A stretch of 10,260 bases of DNA from Gammaproteobacteria bacterium CG22_combo_CG10-13_8_21_14_all_40_8. GTDB lineage: Bacteria; Pseudomonadota; Gammaproteobacteria; Enterobacterales; GCA-002770795. The translations under genes were made by a program, and so were the position numbers. Within the stretch, counting starts at the first letter, position 1; each line of letters starts with the position of its first letter. Of the stretch, positions 1-6,887 are shown one piece after another. The stretch is from contig PCTP01000251.1 of assembly GCA_002770795.1 (NCBI GenBank), positions 1 through 10,260 of the forward strand. The letters are read 5' to 3'. Under the pieces are notes generated by a model that was given only the letters and a program-made list of their open reading frames with translations, ran no database searches and was not told where the DNA came from.

Positions 1-134
1 ACGATAATAATATCGCAACTGTCCCAACCCAATTCATCCATTTCGGCACGACTGGTTGGAAGAAATTTGGCTGTACCATAGCACTCAGCCCAGTACTTGG
101 GGTAGGAAAACAAATTTGGAGCTTTGATTTTCAC
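1..134 (-). CDS. ygiQ: YgiQ-family radical SAM protein, N-terminus (partial, runs off left edge)
   Basis: Reading the - strand gives an open frame that leaves the window at position 1. Its start contains the blocks FSYPKYWAECYG, FLPTSRAEMDELGW and DSCDIII. These match what I know of the N-terminus of YgiQ proteins (UPF0313), a radical SAM family of uncertain substrate. The Cys motif that binds the iron-sulfur cluster would lie further downstream, outside the window. The frame is closed upstream by a TAG, and no ATG lies between that stop and the conserved block. I therefore take the GTG at 134-132 as the start, giving an N-terminus MKIKAPNLFSYP; no clear Shine-Dalgarno precedes it, so the exact start is uncertain. 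It is divergent from nosR and shares the 135-323 intergenic region with it. No functional link to N2O reduction is implied. Confidence 0.85.
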   Translation of the reverse strand, partial: MKIKAPNLFSYPKYWAECYGTAKFLPTSRAEMDELGWDSCDIII

Positions 135-239
135 AAGATGATCGATTTGATAAACAAGTTGAGTCTATTTTCGCAAATTTTGAGGCAAAGAGATAGGGTG
201 TAGTGTAAATATTAATCAATCTCATTCACTTTATTATGA

Positions 240-253
240 TTGACGTAGATCAA
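240..253 (+). promoter_or_regulatory. FNR/DNR-type binding site upstream of nosR
   Basis: The sequence TTGACGTAGATCAA matches the FNR/CRP-superfamily consensus TTGAT-N4-ATCAA at 9 of 10 specified bases. The surrounding dyad is perfect over 7 bases per side (237-243 and 250-256). Its centre lies at 246.5. A class II activator site centred at -41.5 would put the start point near 288, which fits the -10-like TACTAT at 275-280. Family knowledge: nos promoters in denitrifying proteobacteria are commonly switched on by FNR, Anr or NO-sensing DNR/NNR proteins. The sequence alone cannot say which regulator acts here. Confidence 0.85.
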
Positions 254-274
254 TCACATTTTTCCAAAATGTTG

Positions 275-288
275 TACTATGATATGAC
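275..288 (+). promoter_or_regulatory. candidate -10 region and start point of the nosR promoter
   Basis: TACTAT (275-280), overlapping an alternative TATGAT (278-283), sits at the right distance from the FNR-type box for a class II activated promoter with transcription starting around 288. There is no good -35 hexamer, as expected when the activator occupies that position. This is a spacing-based inference only. Confidence 0.5.
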
Positions 289-323
289 CACTACGATAAT
301 TTGTCGCAGCTTTTTTCTAGAAA

Positions 324-2504
324 ATGAGTATCATGACGCATTGTATAAAATGTTTTTTGTTTTATTTGGTTTTATTCATTAGCAATGCTTACGCATCTAT
401 TGAAACCATCTCGCCAAAATTTACCCCTGATATTCAACACAAATTATTGAAGCAGTTTCCCGAAAACACCCAATTTGGTGAATTTGATCAGGCTTCAAAA
501 ACTTGGTCACTGATCAATAACCAACAAATTTTCGGTTATGTGTTTGAAACCAATGCTCAGGTCAATATTCCTGCCTATTCTGGTAAACCCATCAACGTGG
601 TGGTCGCCATGGATCTGAAAGCCAATATTAAATATGCTTGGGTCATTGAACATCATGAACCTATTCTATTGGTGGGTATTCCTGAACAAAAACTACAAGA
701 CTTTGTCGCGCAATATGAAGGATTAAAAGCGGATGCCAGAGTACGTGTAGGCAGTACTCAAAACCCCGATGAAGTGGGTATTGATGCCGTGACAGGGGCT
801 ACAGTGACTGTGTTGGTGGTGAATGAAACCATTACCCTGGCGGCTCGTCAGGTGGCGGTGAAGTTGCATTTAATAAAAGCACTGCCTCAAGATTCCATCC
901 CTATATCCACGATCAAACCTGATGTTTTCTCCGTACAGAGTTGGCAGCAACTATTAAACAACGGTAGTGTTCAAACTCTACACCTCAATCGTTCAGACGT
1001 GAACAATGCCTTCAAAGATACTGAAGCGGCAGATGTGGATAAGGCTTCTCCCGCTGAAATGAATGACACCTTTATTGACCTGTATTTTTCCTATCTCAAT
1101 CCACAATCTATCGGCAAAAATTTATTAGGGGATAGCGAATATCAATGGTTAATGGAAAAACTACAACCCGGTGAACACGCTATTTTGGTGTTGGCCAATG
1201 GCAAGTACTCCTATAAAGGAAATGGCTTTGTGCGCGGTGGTATATTTGATCGAATCGCTATTTCTCAAAAAAACAAAGATATTAACTTTCGTGACTTGGA
1301 TTATGAACGTTTAGGAGACATTTATTCAGAAGGCGTTCCTAAATTTACGGAAATGACGATTTTTATCGTGCGTGATCATTATGCTTTTGATCCCGGTTTA
1401 CCTTGGACATTTAATTTATTGGTTAAACGTAGAGTTGGCCCGATTAAGAGTGTTTTTGTTTCTTTTTCAAGTGATTACGCTACACCTGAAAGCTTGATTA
1501 CTCATCCTACCCAACAAGCCATTGATGACTCAAAACCTTTACCCTTGTGGGTGACTATTTGGAAACAAAAATCTTGGCAAATAGGCGTGCTTGTCACCAG
1601 TTTGGTGATGTTACTCACCTTTATCTTTTTGCAAAACTGGTTAGTGACTTTCCCCAGATTTTTTCACACCATGCGCCGTTTTTATCTGATTTATACCTTG
1701 TTTTTTATCGGTTGGTATGGATTGGGGCAGCTGTCAATTGTCAATGTGTTTACCTTTAGTCATGCATTTTTTGAGGGGTTTCGTTGGGAATTGTTTTTGA
1801 TGGATCCCTTTATTTTTATCATTTGGATTTTCACCGCCATGACCATTTTATTATGGGGGCGCGGTATCTTTTGTGGTTGGCTATGTCCATTTGGAGCTTT
1901 GCAAGAACTGATCAATGAGTTATCCAGAAAGTTAAAAATCAAACAATATGAATTGCCTTTTAGCGTTCATGAAAGATTGTGGGCTGTTAAGTATTTGATT
2001 TTGTTGGCACTATTTGGAGTTTCGCTGGATTCTATGGCCAATGCAGAAAAACTGGCTGAAATTGAACCCTTTAAAACCTCCATATTGATGCTGTTTCAAC
2101 GCCAGTGGTGGTTTGTTTTGTATGCTGGTATTTTATTAGTGATGTCTATTTTTACACGAAAGATCTATTGTCGCTATATCTGCCCATTAGGTGCAGCCTT
2201 GGCAATTCCCACCAAACTACGAATTTTCGACTGGTTAAAACGACGCAAAGAATGCGGTTCACCCTGTCAGTTATGTGCTAAAGAATGTGAAATTCAGGCC
2301 ATTCATCCTGATGGTACTATCAATGCCAACGAATGTCATCATTGCTTAGATTGCCAAGTCACTTATAACAGTGATAGCAAATGTCCTCCCCTTATTTTGG
2401 CCAAAAAAAGAGGACGAAAAAGCAAATCTTCCAAAGCGTTGGAAATACCAGAAGCGGATCGAATTGCCATTATAGAATTATCCAATGAACAGCTAAGCAG
2501 GTAA
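324..2504 (+). CDS. nosR: NosR, membrane flavo-iron-sulfur protein of N2O respiration
   Basis: The 726-residue protein has the full NosR layout. A signal sequence (about residues 1-24, likely cut after AYA) leads to a periplasmic FMN-binding domain. That domain contains the flavinylation motif TGATVT at 157-162, with Thr162 as the expected covalent FMN attachment site. A hydrophobic region of about five membrane segments follows (about 410-620). It carries two cytoplasmic CxxxCP motifs (C517/C521 and C616/C620), and the tail has a double [4Fe-4S] ferredoxin pattern (C644, C648, C651, C655; C671, C674, C677, C687). NosR is known to support electron transfer to NosZ and to be needed for nos expression or activity. 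The start is not certain: the Shine-Dalgarno before ATG 324 is weak, and ATG 333 (Met4) would also leave an intact signal sequence. It is first in the cluster, directly behind the FNR-type promoter. Confidence 0.97.
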   Translation: MSIMTHCIKCFLFYLVLFISNAYASIETISPKFTPDIQHKLLKQFPENTQFGEFDQASKTWSLINNQQIFGYVFETNAQVNIPAYSGKPINVVVAMDLKANIKYAWVIEHHEPILLVGIPEQKLQDFVAQYEGLKADARVRVGSTQNPDEVGIDAVTGATVTVLVVNETITLAARQVAVKLHLIKALPQDSIPISTIKPDVFSVQSWQQLLNNGSVQTLHLNRSDVNNAFKDTEAADVDKASPAEMNDTFIDLYFSYLNPQSIGKNLLGDSEYQWLMEKLQPGEHAILVLANGKYSYKGNGFVRGGIFDRIAISQKNKDINFRDLDYERLGDIYSEGVPKFTEMTIFIVRDHYAFDPGLPWTFNLLVKRRVGPIKSVFVSFSSDYATPESLITHPTQQAIDDSKPLPLWVTIWKQKSWQIGVLVTSLVMLLTFIFLQNWLVTFPRFFHTMRRFYLIYTLFFIGWYGLGQLSIVNVFTFSHAFFEGFRWELFLMDPFIFIIWIFTAMTILLWGRGIFCGWLCPFGALQELINELSRKLKIKQYELPFSVHERLWAVKYLILLALFGVSLDSMANAEKLAEIEPFKTSILMLFQRQWWFVLYAGILLVMSIFTRKIYCRYICPLGAALAIPTKLRIFDWLKRRKECGSPCQLCAKECEIQAIHPDGTINANECHHCLDCQVTYNSDSKCPPLILAKKRGRKSKSSKALEIPEADRIAIIELSNEQLSR

Positions 2505-2574
2505 ATATTAGGTCACAGAGTAAGAAACAAGAATTTTACTGTACTGAACATTGTCGTTCAAAATATTTTTAAAT

Positions 2575-2604
2575 ATATCAATATCAATATCAATATCAAT
2601 ATCA
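2575..2604 (+). repeat. five exact tandem copies of ATATCA before nosZ
   Basis: Five perfect consecutive hexamers (ATATCA) fill 2575-2604 and run directly into the nosZ Shine-Dalgarno; the last A is shared with it. The tract is therefore in the 5' leader of nosZ, not in the coding region. The repeat is fully regular, so slipped-strand copy changes are possible. Any change would alter leader length or promoter spacing without shifting a frame. Confidence 0.95.
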
Positions 2605-2610
2605 AAGGAG
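2604..2610 (+). promoter_or_regulatory. nosZ ribosome binding site (decides the start)
   Basis: AAAGGAG lies six bases upstream of ATG 2617. This strong Shine-Dalgarno fixes the start at 2617 rather than at the upstream in-frame TTG at 2551, whose frame would read the hexamer repeat as Ile-Ser repeats. Confidence 0.9.
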
Positions 2611-2616
2611 AATAAG

Positions 2617-4518
2617 ATGGATAACAACCAAGAAAAAAGTACTGAAAAGTCATTGACCACTTTAGGTATGAGTCGTCGTGGATTTTTAGGTGCATCCGCT
2701 GCCAGTGCCGCAAGTTTAGCTGGTTTAACACTCACTGGTGTTATGACGCCAGCACAGTTCGCCCAAGCTGCAAAAGAAGCCAGAGCCAATGTGCACATTG
2801 AACCTGGGGAGCTCGATGAGTATTATGGTTTCTGGAGTGGTGGGCATTCTGGTGAGGTTCGTATTATGGGTATTCCATCCATGCGCGAATTGATGCGTAT
2901 CCCTGTTTTCAATATGGATGCTGCCACAGGTTGGGGATTGACCAATGAAAGTCGCTTGATCAAGGGTGATTCTGTGGATGCAGTTGTGGGCGATGCTCAC
3001 CATCCACACATGAGTATGGTTGATGGTCGTTATGATGGTAAGTATCTATTTATTAACGATAAAATTCATACTCGTGTAGCTCGTATCCGTTGTGATGTGA
3101 TGAAATGCGATAAAATGCTGCATATACCTAATGTCCAAGCCATTCATGGTATGAGAGTGCAGAAAGTGCCTTATACCAAGTATGTTTTTTGCAATGCCGA
3201 GTTCCGTATTCCCCATCCCAATGATGGACGTGATCTCAATGATCCTACCAAGTATCACACCATGTTTAACGTGATTGATGCCGAAAAAATGGAAATGGCC
3301 TTTCAAGTCATTGTCGATGGTAACTTAGACAATACTGATGCCGACTACACTGGGCGTTGGGCGGCGTCTACCTGCTATAATTCTGAGGAAGGCGCCACCT
3401 TGGCTGAAACCATGCGTAATGAGCGGGATTGGCTTGTTGTGTTCGATATTCATGCCGTGGAAAAAGCCGTCGCTGCTGGGAAGTTTATCACTATAGGCGA
3501 TTCTAAAGTGCCAGTTGTTGATGGTCGTAAAAAGCAGAAAAGCGCATTTACTCGATATATCCCTGTCCCCAAAAGCCCTCATGGAATTAACACCTCACCA
3601 GATGGTGCGTACTTTATTGCCAATGGCAAACTCTCTCCTACAGTGACAATCATTCAAGTTGATAAATTAGATGATTTATTCGCTGGAAAAATTAGTGAGC
3701 GAGATACAGTTGTAGGTGAACCAGAGTTGGGCTTAGGGCCATTGCATACCGCTTTTGATGGACGAGGAAACGCATACACCACACTCTTTATTGATAGCCA
3801 AATTTGCAAATGGAACATTAAAGATGCGATTGCCGCCTATAATGGTGACAAGGTGAACTATCTTCGTCAAAAATTGGATGTGCATTATCAACCTGGACAC
3901 AACCACACTACTATGGGCGAAACCCGTGATGCGGATGGAAAATACTTAGTTTCATTAAGTAAATTCTCAAAAGATCGCTTTTTGCCTGTTGGACCATTAC
4001 ATCCAGAAAATGATCAACTGATTGATATTTCTGGCGATGAGATGCAGTTACTCCATGATGGCCCAACCTATGCGGAACCCCATGATTGCATGATGGTTCA
4101 TCGCAGTAAAATCAAAACTAAAAAAATATGGACACGGGATGATCCCATGTTCGCCGAAGCGCGTGAGATCGCAAAAAAGGATGGCGTAACGCTGGAGGGA
4201 GACAACAAAGTCATACGTGATGGTAAAAAAGTGAGAGTGTACATGACTTCTATTGCTCCGACTTATGGCATGACTGAGTTTAATGTGAAGCAAGGCGATG
4301 AGGTCACGGTTTTTATTACTAACCTTGATATGGTAGAAGATGTCACTCATGGTTTTGCTATTTGCGAACACAATGTGTGTATGGAAATTGGCCCACAAGC
4401 CACAGCATCTATTACCTTTAAAGCCGATAAACCTGGCGTTTACTGGTATTATTGCCAGTGGTTCTGTCATGCATTACATATGGAAATGCGTGGTCGTATG
4501 CTGGTTGAAAAAGCTTAG
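2617..4518 (+). CDS. nosZ: NosZ, nitrous-oxide reductase (Tat-exported, clade I type)
   Basis: The 633-residue enzyme performs the last step of denitrification, N2O to N2, in the periplasm. The N-terminus has a twin-arginine signal (SRRGFLG, R20-R21) followed by an Ala/Leu-rich stretch and AQA-like cleavage region near 48-52. The seven-bladed propeller supplies the Cu(Z) histidines: H128, H129 (DAHHPH), H177, H322, H377, H428 (PGHNH) and H489 (EPHDC). The cupredoxin domain carries the Cu(A) ligands H578, C613, W615, C617, H621 and M624 in YYCQWFCHALHMEM. Spacing agrees with the known Pseudomonas enzyme to within a few residues, so nothing essential is missing. The Tat signal and linked nosR place it with clade I. 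The Shine-Dalgarno and Tat signal both support ATG 2617. It sits 112 bases after nosR and 66 before nosD. Confidence 0.98.
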   Translation: MDNNQEKSTEKSLTTLGMSRRGFLGASAASAASLAGLTLTGVMTPAQFAQAAKEARANVHIEPGELDEYYGFWSGGHSGEVRIMGIPSMRELMRIPVFNMDAATGWGLTNESRLIKGDSVDAVVGDAHHPHMSMVDGRYDGKYLFINDKIHTRVARIRCDVMKCDKMLHIPNVQAIHGMRVQKVPYTKYVFCNAEFRIPHPNDGRDLNDPTKYHTMFNVIDAEKMEMAFQVIVDGNLDNTDADYTGRWAASTCYNSEEGATLAETMRNERDWLVVFDIHAVEKAVAAGKFITIGDSKVPVVDGRKKQKSAFTRYIPVPKSPHGINTSPDGAYFIANGKLSPTVTIIQVDKLDDLFAGKISERDTVVGEPELGLGPLHTAFDGRGNAYTTLFIDSQICKWNIKDAIAAYNGDKVNYLRQKLDVHYQPGHNHTTMGETRDADGKYLVSLSKFSKDRFLPVGPLHPENDQLIDISGDEMQLLHDGPTYAEPHDCMMVHRSKIKTKKIWTRDDPMFAEAREIAKKDGVTLEGDNKVIRDGKKVRVYMTSIAPTYGMTEFNVKQGDEVTVFITNLDMVEDVTHGFAICEHNVCMEIGPQATASITFKADKPGVYWYYCQWFCHALHMEMRGRMLVEKA

Positions 4519-4523
4519 TTGAC

Positions 4524-4575
4524 GAAAACATCTCACGCTTTTTGACGCTATACTCAGAAAGCGTGAGATGATTTC
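4524..4575 (+). promoter_or_regulatory. long hairpin between nosZ and nosD, no U-tract
   Basis: The arms at 4529-4541 (CATCTCACGCTTT) and 4558-4570 (AAAGCGTGAGATG) pair perfectly over 13 bases around a 16-base loop. After one A-A mismatch, four more pairs (4524-4527 with 4572-4575) extend the stem. What follows is ATTTCCATAAAATAATG, not a run of U, so it is not a classical intrinsic terminator. It begins five bases after the nosZ stop and ends nine bases before the nosD start. Likely roles are 3'-end protection or processing of nosZ mRNA, partial termination that lowers nosDFYL relative to nosZ, or control of nosD translation. Which role applies is inference. Confidence 0.8.
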
Positions 4576-4584
4576 CATAAAATA

Positions 4585-5892
4585 ATGCAAATATCCTCAG
4601 TCTTTCTACTTTTTTCTTTATATTTTGTGCAGGCTGCCGCTCTTGCTCAATCTATTTCTGTGTCTCCTCAGCAAAATTTGCAACAGGTACTTTTGCAAGC
4701 CAAAGATGGTGATGAGATCAGGTTAGATTCTGGTCTTTATTCTGGCAACTTTGAATTGAATCATTCCCTCACCTTAAGCTGCCAACAAGGGGCTGAAATT
4801 AATGGTGGTCATACCAAAGATACCCTACGCGTGAAAGCCTCTCATGTCACTATACAGGGCTGTTATGTCACTAACTGGGGCGATAATCTCACCGATATGA
4901 ATGCTGGCATTTATGTTGAACAAAAAGCGACAGGAGTTGTTGTCAGAAACAACCACTTGCATGGGGATGCTTTTGGGATCTTATTAGATGGCTCCGCAAA
5001 TGGTACAGTTAGTCATAATAGTGTAGAGGGGGATCGGAACATTCGATCACAAGATCGGGGTAACGGTATTCATCTTTTTAATGTCACTCAAGCGTTAGTC
5101 TCTGATAACGAAGTCTGGAACACGCGTGATGGCATCTACATTGACACCAGTAATGGCAATCAGTTACTGGGTAATTATTTACACGATCTGCGCTTCGGAA
5201 TTCATTATATGTATTCCTACAATAATCATATTGAACATAACCATACCCAAAGAACCCGAACAGGTTATGCCTTAATGCAATCCAAATATCTGACGGTACT
5301 CAATAATCGTTCTGAAAATGATTCTAATTATGGAATTCTGATGAATTTTATTGAACATTCTACAATTACCCATAATGAAATCTCCAATACTCACCAACTA
5401 GTGGGGCCTGGCGGGACTATGGAAGTGAAGGGTGGTGAAGGCAAATCTTTGTTTATTTACAATTCACCCTTTAATCAAATTGATCATAATCGTTTAAGTG
5501 AAAGCAACATTGGCATTCATCTCACTGCTGGTTCTGAGGACAATAAGATATTTGCCAATGAATTTATTCGCAACCAAATACAAGTGAAATATGCTGCCAA
5601 TAAACAGGTGGAATGGTCTTATCAAAAAGTGGGTAATTTTTGGAGTGATTACCAAGGTTGGGATCAAAACATGGATGGCATTGGCGACGAACCTTTTGAA
5701 CCAAACGATGGCATTGATAAACTTTTATGGAAATATCCAAGTGCTCAAATTTTAATGAGTAGTCCTGCAATTCAAACCTTGCGTTGGGTACAGAAGGAGT
5801 TTCCAGTGCTCAAATCTCCTGGGATCAAGGATAGTTATCCTCTCATGACAACTCGCGCTCATCAGCTTTCGCTTCATCAGGAAAAATCATGA
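4585..5892 (+). CDS. nosD: NosD, periplasmic parallel beta-helix copper-site maturation protein
   Basis: The 435-residue protein begins with a Sec signal (hydrophobic residues 4-20, probable cut in ALAQS). It then shows many short right-handed beta-helix turns with N-rich, IxxN/GI-type repeats from about residue 60 to 330 (for example GIYVEQ, GIHLFN, GIYIDTSNGN, GIHLTAGSEDN), the PbH1/CASH repeat pattern of NosD. NosD is the periplasmic partner of the NosFY ABC complex and is required for building the Cu(Z) site of NosZ. ATG 4585 is the only reasonable start, because a TGA lies seven codons upstream in frame. There is no good Shine-Dalgarno at normal spacing; the nearest purine run, GAGATGA, lies 14-20 bases upstream and inside the hairpin arm. 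Its stop overlaps the nosF start as ATGA, so the two are translationally coupled. Confidence 0.96.
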   Translation: MQISSVFLLFSLYFVQAAALAQSISVSPQQNLQQVLLQAKDGDEIRLDSGLYSGNFELNHSLTLSCQQGAEINGGHTKDTLRVKASHVTIQGCYVTNWGDNLTDMNAGIYVEQKATGVVVRNNHLHGDAFGILLDGSANGTVSHNSVEGDRNIRSQDRGNGIHLFNVTQALVSDNEVWNTRDGIYIDTSNGNQLLGNYLHDLRFGIHYMYSYNNHIEHNHTQRTRTGYALMQSKYLTVLNNRSENDSNYGILMNFIEHSTITHNEISNTHQLVGPGGTMEVKGGEGKSLFIYNSPFNQIDHNRLSESNIGIHLTAGSEDNKIFANEFIRNQIQVKYAANKQVEWSYQKVGNFWSDYQGWDQNMDGIGDEPFEPNDGIDKLLWKYPSAQILMSSPAIQTLRWVQKEFPVLKSPGIKDSYPLMTTRAHQLSLHQEKS

Positions 5893-6887
5893 ACATTGTT
5901 GAACTACATCAAGTTAAAAAAGATTTTGGCACTTTATCTGTTATCAAGTCGCTGGATTTAACCCTGGAACAGGGACAAATATTAGGTTTCTTTGGTCATA
6001 ATGGTGCAGGAAAAACCACCACCATGAAAATGATTTTGGGTTTGCATCAAGCGACCTCCGGTCAGGTGAAAGTCTTTAATCATGATCCCTGTAGTTCTCA
6101 ATTTAACGCTTATCGTTACCAATTGGGATTTTTACCTGAAAATGTGTCTTTTTATCCTCAGCTAACGGGGTTAGAAGTTTTACAGTTTTTCGCCAAACTC
6201 AAACAAGTGCCTAAGCAACATTGTGTTGAATTGATAGAACAAGTGGGATTAACGCATGCCTGTCAGCGTAGGGTTAAAAACTACTCTAAAGGGATGAAAC
6301 AGCGCTTGGGATTGGCGCAAGCATTATTGACAGAGCCTTCTTTGTTACTGCTCGATGAACCCACGGTTGGCTTAGATCCCATAGCAACCCATGAACTTTA
6401 TCAAATACTCAAGACGCTAAAAAATAAAGGCTGCTCTGTGATTTTATGCTCTCATATTTTAGCAGGTGTTGAGAAAATCATTGATAAAGCAGCGATTCTC
6501 GCGCAAGGAGAGTTACAAGCCTATGGCAGTATTAATGAACTGCGCAAGCAACAGCATTTGCCTACTCAGATTAAATTTAAAGGCTATTTTAATATCGAGC
6601 AATTGGCTCAAAAATTAGAGGTGAATATTCAAACGCATCAAACGGGAGAGTTTAGTTTTGAAACGGAACCTTCCTTGAAACTGCAGCATTTAAAAATACT
6701 ACAGTCGCAACTTGGGCTAACAGATTTTGATACAGAGCCACCCAGCCTTGATGCACTCTATAAAAAATTTATGGAACCCAAGGAAACAGAAAACGCGCAT
6801 TTAGAACAACAGACCACAAAACATCAAACAACAGACGACTCTGTAGATTTACCTCAATCCTCAACCATGAAAGGGGCAAAACCATGA
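5889..6887 (+). CDS. nosF: NosF, ABC transporter ATPase for nitrous oxide reductase maturation
   Basis: The 332-residue cytoplasmic ATPase powers the NosDFY complex. Visible motifs are Walker A GHNGAGKT (36-43), a Q-loop position reading FLPENV (E84 in place of Gln, usual in this ABC subfamily), signature YSKGMKQR (132-139), Walker B LLLLDEP (152-158) and the H-loop His189. All catalytic motifs are intact. The start ATG overlaps the nosD stop (ATGA), with CAGGAA just upstream. The stop overlaps nosY in the same way. One oddity is a polar, Thr/Gln-rich tail of about 35 residues after FMEP (about 297-332). It lies beyond the usual end of such ATPases and looks disordered. Annotation as NosF rather than another drug-type ATPase rests on position between nosD and nosY. 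Confidence 0.96.
   Translation: MNIVELHQVKKDFGTLSVIKSLDLTLEQGQILGFFGHNGAGKTTTMKMILGLHQATSGQVKVFNHDPCSSQFNAYRYQLGFLPENVSFYPQLTGLEVLQFFAKLKQVPKQHCVELIEQVGLTHACQRRVKNYSKGMKQRLGLAQALLTEPSLLLLDEPTVGLDPIATHELYQILKTLKNKGCSVILCSHILAGVEKIIDKAAILAQGELQAYGSINELRKQQHLPTQIKFKGYFNIEQLAQKLEVNIQTHQTGEFSFETEPSLKLQHLKILQSQLGLTDFDTEPPSLDALYKKFMEPKETENAHLEQQTTKHQTTDDSVDLPQSSTMKGAKP

Larger units (their letters stand above)
135..323. other. divergent intergenic region between ygiQ and nosR
   Basis: This 189-base AT-rich spacer separates two divergently transcribed genes. Its nosR-proximal half holds the FNR-type box and a candidate -10 element, listed separately. For ygiQ, in the other direction, I cannot pick out a convincing -35/-10 pair. 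The nosR leader after the predicted start point is about 35 bases and has no strong hairpin. Confidence 0.6.
2505..2616 (+). other. nosR-nosZ intergenic spacer with possible internal promoter
   Basis: The 112-base spacer is strongly AT-rich. It holds a short dyad, TGAAC-N6-GTTCA (2545-2560). It also holds a candidate sigma70 pair, TTGTCG (2551-2556) and TATATC (2574-2579), spaced 17 bases and matching 4 of 6 at each hexamer. This promoter would fire inside the hexamer repeat and give nosZ its own short transcript. Separate nosZ transcription is known in other denitrifiers, but here the match is modest and could be chance in AT-rich DNA. Confidence 0.35.

Noticed and set aside
147..160. Second FNR-type box (TTGATAAACAAGTT)
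   Set aside because: Only the left half matches; the right half agrees at one of five positions and lies too far from the start point.
2551..2616. In-frame TTG upstream of nosZ giving a 655-residue protein with Ile-Ser repeats
   Set aside because: A strong Shine-Dalgarno precedes ATG 2617, and the Tat signal fits that start; the TTG has no ribosome binding site, and the repeat would disrupt the signal region.
4542..4583. Promoter for nosD starting with TTGACG in the hairpin loop
   Set aside because: The nearest TAAAAT is about 30 bases away, and nothing at 16-18 bases resembles a -10.
4519..4584. Intrinsic terminator ending nosRZ transcription
   Set aside because: The stem is strong, but no U-tract follows and nosDFYL continues immediately, so I call it a hairpin of unknown role.
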